Below, in pieces: positions 1-8,140 of a stretch of 20,934 nucleotides of DNA. The stretch's first letter is position 1. Each line of letters starts with the position of its first letter. The notes beneath the pieces are model-generated. The model was not told the DNA's origin. It was given only the letters and a program-made list of their open reading frames with translations, and did no database searches. The stretch covers positions 1-20,934 of the forward strand of contig JBOHCT010000056.1 of NCBI GenBank assembly GCA_050699055.1, read 5' to 3'. Origin of the DNA: JBOHCT01 sp050699055 (GTDB taxonomy: Bacteria; Actinomycetota; Actinomycetes; Streptosporangiales; JBOHCT01). The translations under genes were made by a program, and so were the position numbers.

Positions 1-128
1 AACTCACCGTCCTCCTCAACCACACCCTCTAACCCCACAACAGCCGTAACCCATAGTGACCGCCGCCCGCCGTCCCAGCGACACCAAACTCGGCGTTCTC
101 AATGTCAACCAGCGAGGCGGCCTACACT

Positions 129-145
129 CCTCAGCGTCCTCTCAG
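129..145 (+). promoter_or_regulatory. CTCAG direct-repeat operator upstream of murT
   Basis: Two CTCAG half-sites start at 130 and 141, 11 bp apart, within cctcagcgtcctctcag. The same 17 bases occur on the minus strand at 13774-13790 before the DedA gene. The 11-bp same-strand spacing is the usual layout for OmpR/PhoB-family regulators, and such a regulator is encoded at 17167-17937. A TAGGTT (157-162) fits a -10 box, which would put the operator over the -35 region and transcription near 169-171. Binding by that regulator is inferred. Confidence 0.6.
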
Positions 146-169
146 TCTGGCGTTTCTAGGTTGTGTCTC

Positions 170-1483
170 GTGAGGTCGCACAGGTCGAGCAGCGACTGGC
201 GGGATGGACCCACGCTGGCGCGAAGGGTGTCTTGGCCCCTGCGTTTGCGTCTCGCGCGACAGCTCGGGTTGCTGGCGGGTCGGGCCTCGCGTCGCGCTGG
301 GCGCGGCGACGGGTCGGTGATCGGTGGACGCGTCGTGCTGGCTGTTGCACCCGAGGCGCTGCGCACGCTGGCGCGCGGCCGGCGTGTCGCGCTGGTGAGC
401 GGCACTAACGGTAAGACGACAACCACACGACTGGTCGCGGCGGCGATGGAGCGCGCGTGCGACGGGCAGCTGGTAGGTGGGCAGAGAAGCGTGGCGAGCA
501 ACGCATCGGGGGCGAACCTGCCGGCCGGGTGGGTCACGGCGCTGATCGAGGCGCCGGACGCCACGTATGCGGCTCTCGAGGTCGACGAGAAGTGGCTGCC
601 GTACGCGTTGCGGGAAACCCGCGCCGACGTCGTCTCCTTGCTGAATCTGAGCCGCGATCAGCTCGACCGGTCCGCGGAGACGTGGATGCTGGCGGACCGT
701 TGGCGCACGACCCTGTCCACCGCGCGGGTCGAGGTCGTGGCCAACGCCGATGATCCGCTCGTCGCCTGGGCGGCCTCGACGGCGGAGCGGGCGGTCTGGG
801 TTTCGGTTGGCCAGCGCTGGCGGTGGGACTCCGTGTGTTGCCCCGAATGCGCGAACCAGCTCACCCGCGCCGATGCGGATTGGCGCTGCGAGGCCTGCGG
901 TCTGCGTCGACCAACGCCGTCCTGGCATCTGGCGGGGACGCGGCTGCAGGGACCCGACTGCGAGAGCGTCGACCTGCGGCTACGCCTACCTGGGCCCGCC
1001 AACCGCGCTAACGCGGCCTTCGCCGTGGCGACCGCCACTGTCCTCGGCGTGCCCGTATCGCGGGCGCTTCGGGGTGTGGGCACCGTTTCGTCCATCGCCG
1101 GTCGGTACCGCACCGTGCGGCGAGGACACGCCGACGTCCGCCTCCTGCTGGTGAAGAACCCCGCGGGGTGGCTGGAGGTCTGCGACATGCTCGATGCCCC
1201 GCCGACGCCGGTCGCCGTGGCGCTCAACGCCAGGGGGCCCGACGGCCGCGACACCTCGTGGCTATGGGACGTGGACGTCGACGCGCTGCGGGGGCGGCTG
1301 GTTCTCGTGACCGGCGAGCGGGCGCTGGACGTAGCGGTCCGGTTGGCAGCGGAGGACCTGCCGTTTCGCGTGGTCGCCTCACTCGACGAGGTCGTGAACC
1401 ACGTTCCCCGTGGCGTCGTCGACGTCGTCGCGAACTACACCGCGTTCCAGACCGCACGGGCCGAGCTGGACCACGCGGCCTGA
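170..1483 (+). CDS. murT: MurT, lipid II isoglutaminyl synthase Mur-ligase-like subunit
   Basis: With GatD, MurT amidates the alpha-carboxyl of D-isoglutamate in lipid II, using ATP and ammonia released from glutamine, on the inner face of the membrane. Numbered from the GTG at 170 (437 aa): Mur-ligase P-loop GTNGKTTTT at about 78-86, a Cys4 zinc ribbon (CxxC at about 224-227 and 240-243), and a C-terminal DUF1727-type domain with DTSWLWDVD near 361. The Asp of that motif is the residue known to complete the GatD catalytic triad. gatD follows 25 bp downstream. The frame stays open back to a GTG at 56, but the stretch before 170 contains the putative operator and -10 and does not look like protein. 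GTG 170 may be leaderless. A GTG at 227 (418 aa) is the main alternative and gives a family-typical N-terminus. The product is secure; the start is not. Confidence 0.9.
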   Translation: MRSHRSSSDWRDGPTLARRVSWPLRLRLARQLGLLAGRASRRAGRGDGSVIGGRVVLAVAPEALRTLARGRRVALVSGTNGKTTTTRLVAAAMERACDGQLVGGQRSVASNASGANLPAGWVTALIEAPDATYAALEVDEKWLPYALRETRADVVSLLNLSRDQLDRSAETWMLADRWRTTLSTARVEVVANADDPLVAWAASTAERAVWVSVGQRWRWDSVCCPECANQLTRADADWRCEACGLRRPTPSWHLAGTRLQGPDCESVDLRLRLPGPANRANAAFAVATATVLGVPVSRALRGVGTVSSIAGRYRTVRRGHADVRLLLVKNPAGWLEVCDMLDAPPTPVAVALNARGPDGRDTSWLWDVDVDALRGRLVLVTGERALDVAVRLAAEDLPFRVVASLDEVVNHVPRGVVDVVANYTAFQTARAELDHAA

Positions 1484-1508
1484 GGTACGGAGAAGAGTGG
1501 GCACGACG

Positions 1509-2315
1509 ATGGCCGGACGCAGCGAGGGCGAGCCCGCGGGGTCGGGGTGCCCTCGTCGGGAGACCGCTCGCCCCGTAGACATCGTGTGGGTCTACCCCGA
1601 TCTCCTCAGTACCTACGGCGACCGTGGCAACGTGATCGTGCTGGGTCGGCGGGCGTATCTACGTGGGCTTCCCACTCGGGTGACCGAGGTCCGGGCGGGG
1701 GAGCGGCTGCCGGTGGACGCGGATATTTTCGTGCTCGGCGGCGGGGAGGATCGGCCGCAGCGGCTGGCCGCGCAGGCCCTGCGTCGCGACGGTGGCTTGA
1801 CGGCGGCGGTCGCCCGCGGGGCGGCCGTTCTCGGGGTGTGCGCCGGGTACCAGATCCTCGGCTGCACCTTCGTCGACGTCGAAGGCCGTGAGGTCGGCGG
1901 GGCCGGTCTGCTCAATGTGTGGACGACCCGCCGGGCCAGACGCGCCGTCGGTGAGATCGTGGCAGAGCCCCTGGACCTGCAGACTCTGACGGGATTCGAG
2001 AACCACGGCGGCGTCACGCACGTCGGACCGGACGCCTCCGTGCTGGCCCGCGTCGTCCGAGGCGTCGGCAACGGGGACGGGACCGAGGGTGCCCGCCAGG
2101 GCCGCGTCGTCGGCACCTACCTGCACGGCCCCGCGCTGGTCCGCAACCCCGCGATCGCGGACATGTTGCTGTCGTGGGTCGCTGGGCCACCAGTGGAGCC
2201 GCAGGACCTGACCGACCCATGGGTCGAGAGGCTACGCCAGGAACGGCTGCTGCACGCGGCCCGGACCGGGCGCCGACGCCACCGACCGTCGTTTCCGCCG
2301 AGAAGGGCAGGATGA
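1509..2315 (+). CDS. gatD: GatD, lipid II isoglutaminyl synthase glutamine amidotransferase subunit
   Basis: Class I glutamine amidotransferase-like protein (268 aa) that hydrolyses glutamine and passes ammonia to MurT. The nucleophile elbow GVCAGYQILG carries Cys111, and GTYLHGPALVRNP carries the catalytic His206. The third triad residue is known to come from MurT. The N-terminal VYPDLLSTYGDRGN is typical of the family. ATG 1509 is chosen over a GTG at 1497 because the GGAGAAG at 1489-1495 is too close to the GTG; upstream in-frame sequence overlaps murT and looks non-coding. The C-terminal 20 residues are a basic tail of no recognised function. The stop overlaps the next start by ATGA, so this gene is probably co-translated with the PAP2 phosphatase. 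Confidence 0.9.
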   Translation: MAGRSEGEPAGSGCPRRETARPVDIVWVYPDLLSTYGDRGNVIVLGRRAYLRGLPTRVTEVRAGERLPVDADIFVLGGGEDRPQRLAAQALRRDGGLTAAVARGAAVLGVCAGYQILGCTFVDVEGREVGGAGLLNVWTTRRARRAVGEIVAEPLDLQTLTGFENHGGVTHVGPDASVLARVVRGVGNGDGTEGARQGRVVGTYLHGPALVRNPAIADMLLSWVAGPPVEPQDLTDPWVERLRQERLLHAARTGRRRHRPSFPPRRAG

Positions 2316-2968
2316 CCCTCACCTCCGCTTCCGCCGTCAGGCTTCCTTGGGTATCCACCGACACCGCCTGGCTGCGTGACATCAACCATGTCTCCCGGGA
2401 GTCCCCCTGGCTGCACGCGTTCATGGCGGCGTGGGCGGTGTATGGCGGGCTGGTCGCGCTCGTGCTGCTCACGGCCGGCGCGTACTGGTGGGCGGCCCGC
2501 CGCCGGCCCGACGCGCCCGCCGCGGTGGCGGCCAGCGTCTGGGTCGGGCTCGCCGCGATCATCGCGCTGTGGCTCAACCAGGTCATCTCGCACGCCGTCG
2601 CCCGGCCGCGTCCCTTCCGTACCTTGCCGCACCTGCTCGTGGTTATTCCCAAGGCCAGCGACTTCAGCTTCCCCAGCGACCACGCGACCATCGCCGGCGC
2701 CATCGCTGTCAGCCTGCTCCTGCTGAGCTGGCGAATCGGGCTGCTGGCCTGGGCGCTGGCGCTGTTCCTCGCCTTCGCGAGGGTGTACGTGGGTGCCCAC
2801 TACCCCGAGGACGTCATCGCCGGGCTGCTGTTCGGCGTTGGCGTCGCCCTCGCCGGGTGGCTCGTCTTCCGCGTCCCCCTCACGCTCTCAGCCGGGGCAC
2901 TGGCACGGACACCGCTGCGACCGCTCGTCACCGCCGCCCCGACGGCGGGCTCGCACGGCCGCGCTTGA
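2312..2968 (+). CDS. BcrC-type undecaprenyl-pyrophosphatase (PAP2 family)
   Basis: A 218-aa integral membrane PAP2 phosphatase. The motifs RPRPF (98-102), FPSDHAT (His124) and ARVYVGAHYPED (Arg157, His163, Asp167) match the phosphatase signature. The absence of the first-motif lysine and the FPSDH form resemble Bacillus BcrC rather than generic lipid phosphatases. The likely reaction is undecaprenyl pyrophosphate to undecaprenyl phosphate on the outer face of the membrane, recycling the cell-wall lipid carrier. ATG 2312 overlaps the gatD stop and has AGAAGGG just upstream; in-frame sequence before it lies inside gatD. Coupling to murT-gatD supports a peptidoglycan role. Its end abuts the truncated beta-propeller gene at about 2964, so the last 20-30 residues may be altered by that junction. 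Confidence 0.83.
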   Translation: MTLTSASAVRLPWVSTDTAWLRDINHVSRESPWLHAFMAAWAVYGGLVALVLLTAGAYWWAARRRPDAPAAVAASVWVGLAAIIALWLNQVISHAVARPRPFRTLPHLLVVIPKASDFSFPSDHATIAGAIAVSLLLLSWRIGLLAWALALFLAFARVYVGAHYPEDVIAGLLFGVGVALAGWLVFRVPLTLSAGALARTPLRPLVTAAPTAGSHGRA

Positions 2969-3569
2969 CTCCCATCTCGACTTCTCCGCCCACGGCCGGT
3001 ACCTCATCGCCTCGTGCGAGTTCGCCGGCGCGAACGACCACCCCGGAAAGATGATCAAGGTCAACGTGGCAAAGAAGAAGGTCGTCGATAGCCTCCGGCT
3101 GCCGGCCGGCGCTCGGCCCCAGGACGTGAAGCTCGCCCCCGACGGCTCGGTCTTCTACGTCGCTGACATGCAACGCGGCGGCGTCTACCTCGTCACGGGA
3201 GACCCGTTCAGGACGATCGGCTTCATCCGTACCGGCCGGGGCGCGCACGGCCTCTACGTCAGCCGTGACGCCAGGGACCTCTACGTCACCAACCGCATCG
3301 GAGGGTCGGTGACGGTCATCGACCTCACCACCCGCAAACCGGTCGCCACGTGGCGGATCCCCGGCGGCGGCAGCCCCGACATGGGCAACGTGTCCGCCGA
3401 CGGGTCGGTGCTGTGGCTGTCCGGCCGCTACGACGGCGTCGTCTACGCGATCTCGACCAAGGACGGTCACCTGCTCAAGAAGATCCACGTGGGAAAGGGG
3501 CCGCACGGCCTCTGCGTGTGGCCGCAGCCCGGCCGGTACTCCATCGGCCACACCGGAATCATGCGATGA
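2964..3569 (+). pseudogene. YVTN/YncE-type beta-propeller protein, N-terminal half missing
   Basis: About 200 codons encode beta-propeller blades: FSAHGRYLIASCEF, LAPDGSVFYVADM, HGLYVSRDARDLYVTN, VTVIDLTTRKPVATW, VSADGSVLWLSGRYDGVVYAI and HGLCVWPQPGRYS. Full-length relatives, from memory, are roughly 350-450 aa with an export signal and several more blades. Here recognisable similarity begins abruptly at about 2964-2973, overlapping the PAP2 stop by a few bases, with no signal peptide. The frame stays open upstream only as a shadow inside the PAP2 gene (ATG 2793). The first native-looking start is ATG 3051, which has no spaced ribosome site. I read this as a 5' deletion joining the PAP2 gene to the propeller. 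The stop sits just before the phosphoesterase start, which is the ancestral operon order. If translated, the product would be an incomplete propeller in the cytoplasm. Confidence 0.7.
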
Positions 3570-3570
3570 G

Positions 3571-4602
3571 GTGATGATGAAGGCACCACGCCACGGTGCT
3601 CGCCGCACTCGGATCCCGCGTCTCCTGACGGCCGCGCTGCTCGGGCTCGCGGTCGCGGCGAGCGCCTGCTCCGGCGGAACGTCGCCTGGTCGCGCGCACG
3701 GCGCCGCACCGTCCGACGGCCGCCGAAGCGGCGCCGCGCCGCAGGTAGGCGACCCCTGCGGAACCGACCCCTCGAGAGCGCAGCACTATCGGCACGTCAT
3801 CTGGATCTGGATGGAGAACAAGGACTACGGCTCGGTGATCGGCTCGCCGGACGCCCCGTACGAGAATCGGCTCGCGAAGGCGTGCGGGCTGGCGACCAAC
3901 TACGAGGGGGTGGCGCATCCTTCGCTGCCGAACTACCTCGCCGCCACCGGCGGCTCGACGTTCGGGGTCACCGACGACGCGGGACCGGACGCGCACCCGA
4001 TCGAGGCCCGGTCGCTGTTCGGCGAGCTTGCCCGCGGCGGCAGGCAGTGGCGCGGCTACGTCGAGTCGATGCCCGGCCGGTGCGCGCTCGACTCCTCCGG
4101 CGAGTACGCGGTCAAGCACAACCCGGCCGTGTATTACCGCCGCATCCGTGGGCAGTGCGCCAAATGGGATGTGCCGATGGGCGGCCTGAGGTCTGGGGCG
4201 TTCGCGTCCGTACTGCGCAAGGACGCACTGCCGGCGCTCAGCTTCGTGGTGCCGAATCTTTGCCACGACACCCACGACTGCCCGGTCGCGCGCGGTGACG
4301 CCTGGCTGGCCCGCTGGATCCCCCGCATCGTCGCCAGCCCCGCCTACCGGCACGGCGACACGGTCATCTTCCTCACCTGGGACGAAGGGGAAGGCGGCCA
4401 GCACATTCCGCTGATCGTCGTCTCTCCGACCACGCCGCGCGGGACGCGGGTCGACAGGCGACTCAACCACGACGCCCTGTTGGCGACGGCCGCCGACCTG
4501 CTCGGCGTGCGACCCCCCGGCAAGGCGGCGACCGCCCTTTCCATGCGGTCGGCCTTCCACCTGGGTACCGCGCGGGCCCACCCGGGCGGTGGTCCCCGGT
4601 GA
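3571..4602 (+). CDS. Lipoprotein phosphoesterase / acid phosphatase family protein
   Basis: A 343-aa protein of the phosphoesterase family (PF04185: phospholipase C and acid phosphatase relatives). A signal peptide ends in a lipobox (AASAC, Cys33), so it should be anchored on the outside of the membrane. Family features are HVIWIWMENKDYGSVIG (about 71-87), HPSLPNYLAATGG, a late LTWDEGEGG and IPLIVVSP. Substrate cannot be told from sequence. The start could be GTG 3571, ATG 3574 or ATG 3577; all give the same mature protein. It begins one base after the beta-propeller remnant and ends in a GTGA overlap with the COG4280 gene, so the three form a coupled block. Confidence 0.8.
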   Translation: MMMKAPRHGARRTRIPRLLTAALLGLAVAASACSGGTSPGRAHGAAPSDGRRSGAAPQVGDPCGTDPSRAQHYRHVIWIWMENKDYGSVIGSPDAPYENRLAKACGLATNYEGVAHPSLPNYLAATGGSTFGVTDDAGPDAHPIEARSLFGELARGGRQWRGYVESMPGRCALDSSGEYAVKHNPAVYYRRIRGQCAKWDVPMGGLRSGAFASVLRKDALPALSFVVPNLCHDTHDCPVARGDAWLARWIPRIVASPAYRHGDTVIFLTWDEGEGGQHIPLIVVSPTTPRGTRVDRRLNHDALLATAADLLGVRPPGKAATALSMRSAFHLGTARAHPGGGPR

Positions 4603-5372
4603 GCACCGCGTTCCTGCTGCTCGCGGTCTTCCTGGCCTGCGCCGTCGAGGCGGTCGAGGCCTTGACGATCGTGCTCGCGGTCGGCGTCACCCGCGGCTGG
4701 CGGTCGACGCTGACCGGGGTCGGGGGCGGGCTCGTCGTACTCGCCGCCATCGTCGGGGCGCTGGGCCCGGCCCTCGTCCTGGTCCCGCTGAACGCCCTGC
4801 GCCTCGTGGTCGGCGGACTGCTGCTCGTCTTCGGGCTGCAGTGGCTGCGCAAGGCCGTCCTCCGCGCGGCCGGGATCAAGGCCACCCACGACGAGGCGGC
4901 GATCTACCACCGCCAGCTCGACGCGGCCCGCGGCACCGCTCCCGCCGCCGGCCGCCTGGACTGGTACGCGTTCACCCTTGCCGGCAAGGGTGTGCTGTTG
5001 GAGGGCCTGGAGGTGGCGTTCATCGTGCTCACCTTCGGCGCCAACCAGGGCAACATACCGGTGGCAGTCATCGGCGCCGCTGCGGCGGTCGTCCTCGTGA
5101 CAGGCGTCGGAGCCGCGGTACGCGGCCCGCTCACCCGCATGCCGGAGAACACCCTGAAGTACACCGTCGGGGTGCTGCTGACCGGCTTCGGGACGTTCTG
5201 GGGCGCCGAGGGCGCGGGCGCGCACTGGCCGGGAGGCGACGCAGCCATCCCGGCCATCATCGCCGTCACTGCCGCCACCGCGCTGGTCACGACATGGCTG
5301 CTGCGCCGCGGTGAGGTACGCCGTCGGGCCGCGGCGGAAACCGCCGAGCCGCGGGCGGTGACCCGCCCGTGA
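4599..5372 (+). CDS. COG4280-like polytopic membrane protein
   Basis: A 257-aa hydrophobic protein with about six or seven predicted membrane segments. The first helix contains CAVEAVEALTIVLAVGVTRGW, and a related ACAVEA/LLEGLEVAFIVLTFGAN motif recurs near residue 145, which suggests an internal duplication with conserved acidic residues in the membrane. I recognise it as the COG4280 family of predicted membrane proteins, for which I know no established function. An acidic-helix duplication is also seen in some metal or cation carriers, but a transport role is only a guess. It overlaps the phosphoesterase stop by GTGA and the next gene by GTGA. Confidence 0.7.
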   Translation: MSTAFLLLAVFLACAVEAVEALTIVLAVGVTRGWRSTLTGVGGGLVVLAAIVGALGPALVLVPLNALRLVVGGLLLVFGLQWLRKAVLRAAGIKATHDEAAIYHRQLDAARGTAPAAGRLDWYAFTLAGKGVLLEGLEVAFIVLTFGANQGNIPVAVIGAAAAVVLVTGVGAAVRGPLTRMPENTLKYTVGVLLTGFGTFWGAEGAGAHWPGGDAAIPAIIAVTAATALVTTWLLRRGEVRRRAAAETAEPRAVTRP

Positions 5373-5581
5373 TCCGCCGGCTCGCCGCGTTCGGGTACTT
5401 CTGCTACGACTTCGTCGTCGGTGACGACTGGCGGCTGGCTGTCGCCGTCGCGGTCGCCCTCGCCCTGACCGCGCTGGCCGCCGCGACGGCCACGCTGCCC
5501 GCCTGGGTGATCACCCCGGTGGTGGCCTTGGGCGCGCTCGTCGTCTCCGCGCGGCGCGAGACCCGCCGCCCCCGCGGCTAG
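5369..5581 (+). CDS. Small two-helix membrane protein
   Basis: A 70-aa protein starting at a GTG that overlaps the previous stop. It has an aromatic N-terminal stretch (FGYFCYDFVVGDDWR), then two hydrophobic segments (about residues 26-43 and 46-61) and a basic tail. No family function is known to me. Its position as last gene after the COG4280 protein suggests it is a partner or stabilising subunit. It is real by overlap, codon use and hydrophobicity pattern. Confidence 0.6.
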   Translation: MIRRLAAFGYFCYDFVVGDDWRLAVAVAVALALTALAAATATLPAWVITPVVALGALVVSARRETRRPRG

Positions 5582-5586
5582 CGAAG

Positions 5587-5621
5587 GTCCCCACCCACCC
5601 GCGGACGCCGGGCATGGGGAC
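5587..5621. terminator. Possible bidirectional terminator between convergent genes
   Basis: An inverted repeat gtcccca (5587-5593) and tggggac (5615-5621) lies between the convergent ends of the 70-aa membrane protein gene and the glycosidase gene. The stem is only 7 bp with a 21-base GC-rich loop and no clear T-run, so it is a weak candidate. Confidence 0.35.
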
Positions 5622-5625
5622 TTGC

Positions 5626-6912
5626 TCAGGGCCGTCGGGCGAACAGGGCGATGAAGTCGCGGGCGGAGGGGACGAAGTAGCGCTTGGGGGGTCGCACCAT
5701 GGCCTTCAGCAGCTTCCTCGCGTTGGCGGGTTTGGCGGGATGGCCGGGGGCCGGGTGGAAGGTGTAGAAGCTGGTCCAGCTGGAGTTGATGTCCATCTCC
5801 ATGCCGCGTACGGCGCCGGCGTGGGCGAGCACGTTCGCGAGGGAGGAGACTGACAACCCGTCGCCGGCGACGTACAGGAGCGCGCCGTGGCGAGTGATGC
5901 CGACGGCGGAGCGCCACACGAGCACCTGGTTCCCCACGGTGGTGCCCCACCGGGTGTAGGAGCCGTGGCCCAGCCCAGGCACGGGACGGCCGTGGTCGAC
6001 GATGAGGGTGAGGTTCTGCCGGACCGCCGCGACGCGGGGGCTCATGTGCAGCTCGTGTCCCCAGGTGCCCACGTTCACGGCGCCGTTCTTGTCGACCACA
6101 AGTGACGCGGCGCCCTTGACCAGCGGCTTCGCCGTCCTGCCGTAGGCGTAGAAGCCGCCGTGGGCGTCCTGCAGCTTGAACCCGGAGTTGAACGCCGCGA
6201 CCAGGCTCTGCCTCATGTGCCGAGGAATCGGGGCCATATACGGCCACGGACCACCGCCGGGCTGCTGGTTGCCGGCGAACAGCTTGGCCGCGAGCAGCTT
6301 CGGGTCCATCCACGCCACCCCGGCGACCAGGCTGGTGTGGACGTGGTCCGGACGCAGGTAGGCGACGTACACCGCGGGGAGCCCGTGCACCCTGCGGCCG
6401 GCCGGGTGCCAGTGCCCCTCCCCGGGGAGAGGCGGGTGCGCGATCGACGGGATCGGCTTAGGCGGGGGCAGGTGGACCGGACCGTGGGTACGGCCAGACG
6501 CCTTGTGCCTCGTCTGCCCGGCGGAGTGATCGGCCGGTGGGATGGCGCCGGGCGGGGGGTTGCCGCCCTTCGGCGGCGCGTGCAGCCTGTACCAGACGTC
6601 CTCGGCCCACGACACCGGCAGCGCGCCGCCGTGGTTCCGGACCCACTCCACCGTGCGGACGCCGACACCGACGCTGCCCGGCGCGGCCAGGGCATGGCCG
6701 TAGGACCAACTGACGGTGATCAGGGCCAGGGCGGTGAGCACGGCGACCCGCCGCAGCCAGAAGCGCCGCCGCGTCGGTCGCCGCCGGCGGGGCCGGGCCC
6801 TGTGTCGCCGTTCCCGCCGGTGCCGGCTGGCCCGAGCCCGTCGCCTGACTGGCGGGCCGGCCGACCGGGGCCCATTGCTGCCTCCCGCTTGAACGTGCGA
6901 ACGGTTACTCAT
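5626..6912 (-). CDS. Phosphodiester glycosidase family protein (NAGPA/DUF2233 domain)
   Basis: A 428-aa protein with a very basic cytoplasmic N-terminus, one membrane anchor (about residues 51-79) and a Pro/Gly/His-rich linker. The C-terminal half resembles the phosphodiester glycosidase domain: SLVAAFNSGFKLQDAHGGFYAYG, a DHGRPVPG loop and VRGMEMDINSSWTSFYTF. Family members related to mammalian NAGPA cleave sugar phosphodiesters, so this is probably an extracytoplasmic, membrane-tethered enzyme acting on an envelope glycan or teichoic-type phosphodiester. The substrate is unknown. ATG 6912 is chosen because GGGAGGAGG stands just before it; in-frame ATGs at 6933 and 6963 lack a comparable site. 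It follows the HtrA-like gene on the same strand with a 55-bp gap and may be the last gene of that transcript. Confidence 0.78.
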   Translation of the reverse strand: MSNRSHVQAGGSNGPRSAGPPVRRRARASRHRRERRHRARPRRRRPTRRRFWLRRVAVLTALALITVSWSYGHALAAPGSVGVGVRTVEWVRNHGGALPVSWAEDVWYRLHAPPKGGNPPPGAIPPADHSAGQTRHKASGRTHGPVHLPPPKPIPSIAHPPLPGEGHWHPAGRRVHGLPAVYVAYLRPDHVHTSLVAGVAWMDPKLLAAKLFAGNQQPGGGPWPYMAPIPRHMRQSLVAAFNSGFKLQDAHGGFYAYGRTAKPLVKGAASLVVDKNGAVNVGTWGHELHMSPRVAAVRQNLTLIVDHGRPVPGLGHGSYTRWGTTVGNQVLVWRSAVGITRHGALLYVAGDGLSVSSLANVLAHAGAVRGMEMDINSSWTSFYTFHPAPGHPAKPANARKLLKAMVRPPKRYFVPSARDFIALFARRP

Positions 6913-6967
6913 GCCTCCTCCCGGTCGGCTCATCTGGCCGTGCACGGACCGGCCGTGTTCCATGGCG

Positions 6968-8080
6968 TCAGCCGGTCGTGAGCTGGCCGAGAGTCACCTG
7001 GACCGTCTTGTGTCCCCCGCTCGGTGTGGCCACGGCCACCGCGACGGTGTCGCCCGGCTTGTGGTGAACCAGGACGTCCTGCAGCGCCTTGACGCTCGGT
7101 GTCTTGTGGCCCGCCACCGAACGGATGACCTCGCCCGGACGCAGCCCGGCCTTGGCGGCGCCCCCGCCGGGCTTGACCCGCACGATCTCCACACCCGCTG
7201 GCCGGCCGGAGTATCCGACGACCGTCTGGACGGTCACCCCGAGCGCGGCCCGCTTCGAGTGGGTGACCTTGCCGGTGGCGATGAGCTGCTTCGCGACGTT
7301 CGTGACCGTGTTGCTGGGGATCGCGAAGCCGATGCCGGGCGCCTGTCCGCCGATCTGCGGGTCGACGGCGGCGAGGGTGGGGATCCCGACGACCTTCCCC
7401 GCCAGGTTGATCAGCGCCCCTCCGCTGTTGCCCGGGTTGATCGCGGCGCTGGTCTGGATGGCGCCCGGCAGCACCGCGCCGGGCGAGCCGCGGCCCTGTG
7501 GCTCGTGCACGGTGCGGCCGAGCGCGGAGATGATGCCCTGGGTGACGCTGCCCTGCAGGCCGAGGGGGTTGCCCATGGCGATCACGACCTGCCCGACCTG
7601 CAACGTGTTCGAGTCCGCGAACGTCGCGGGCCGCAGGTGGGAGGCGCCGCTCGTGTGAATGACCGCGATGTCGGCCGGCTTGTAGACGCCGACCGGGCTG
7701 GCGTGCAGCGGCTTCCCGCCGGTCGCGGGACGTACGAGGAAGTGCGTCGACCCGCTTACCACGTGGGCGTTTGTCACGATGTCGCCGCCGGCGTCGTAGA
7801 CGACGCCGGAGCCGAGCGACCGGCCGGTCTTGACCTGGACGACGGAGGGGAGCACCGTGCGGACGATCGCCTCGTAGCGTCGCTGCAAGACAGTCGGGGA
7901 GGTGGGCGCCGAAGCGGCCGTCGGGGCCGAGGCGACGGCGCTGTGCGTCGCTGTGTGGGTTGCGGTGTGGACCGCGCTCGTCGTCGGTACGGCGGTCGCG
8001 CATCCGGACACCCCGGCGGCGAGAGCAACCGCTACCGCGCTCCCGGCAAGCCGTCGACGGCGCCGGGGTCGTGTTCCCAT
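6968..8080 (-). CDS. HtrA/DegP-like trypsin-type serine protease with PDZ domain (lipoprotein)
   Basis: A 370-aa S1C-family protease. A twin-basic signal peptide ends in a lipobox (GVSGC, Cys27), so it is likely lipid-anchored outside the membrane. The catalytic triad is visible as TNAHVV (His106), ADIAVI (Asp137) and NPGNSGGALIN (Ser219). A PDZ domain follows (about 280-365, with GLRPGEVIRSV). Such proteases degrade misfolded exported proteins. ATG 8080 is preferred, with AGGGAAG seven bases upstream; a GTG at 8095 is in frame. It begins 60 bp after the permease stop on the same strand, so read-through from the lipoprotein/ABC operon is likely. That would place envelope proteolysis in the same stress response, which is an inference from position. 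Confidence 0.88.
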   Translation of the reverse strand: MGTRPRRRRRLAGSAVAVALAAGVSGCATAVPTTSAVHTATHTATHSAVASAPTAASAPTSPTVLQRRYEAIVRTVLPSVVQVKTGRSLGSGVVYDAGGDIVTNAHVVSGSTHFLVRPATGGKPLHASPVGVYKPADIAVIHTSGASHLRPATFADSNTLQVGQVVIAMGNPLGLQGSVTQGIISALGRTVHEPQGRGSPGAVLPGAIQTSAAINPGNSGGALINLAGKVVGIPTLAAVDPQIGGQAPGIGFAIPSNTVTNVAKQLIATGKVTHSKRAALGVTVQTVVGYSGRPAGVEIVRVKPGGGAAKAGLRPGEVIRSVAGHKTPSVKALQDVLVHHKPGDTVAVAVATPSGGHKTVQVTLGQLTTG

Positions 8081-8140
8081 GTCTTCTTCCCTCACATTCC
8101 TTGACGTGGCCGGGCGGCTCCTCGACGGGTCGATTTCTGG

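Noticed and set aside
56..169. N-terminal extension of MurT from GTG 56
   Set aside because: It contains the operator and a -10-like box, lacks a ribosome site and does not resemble MurT N-termini.
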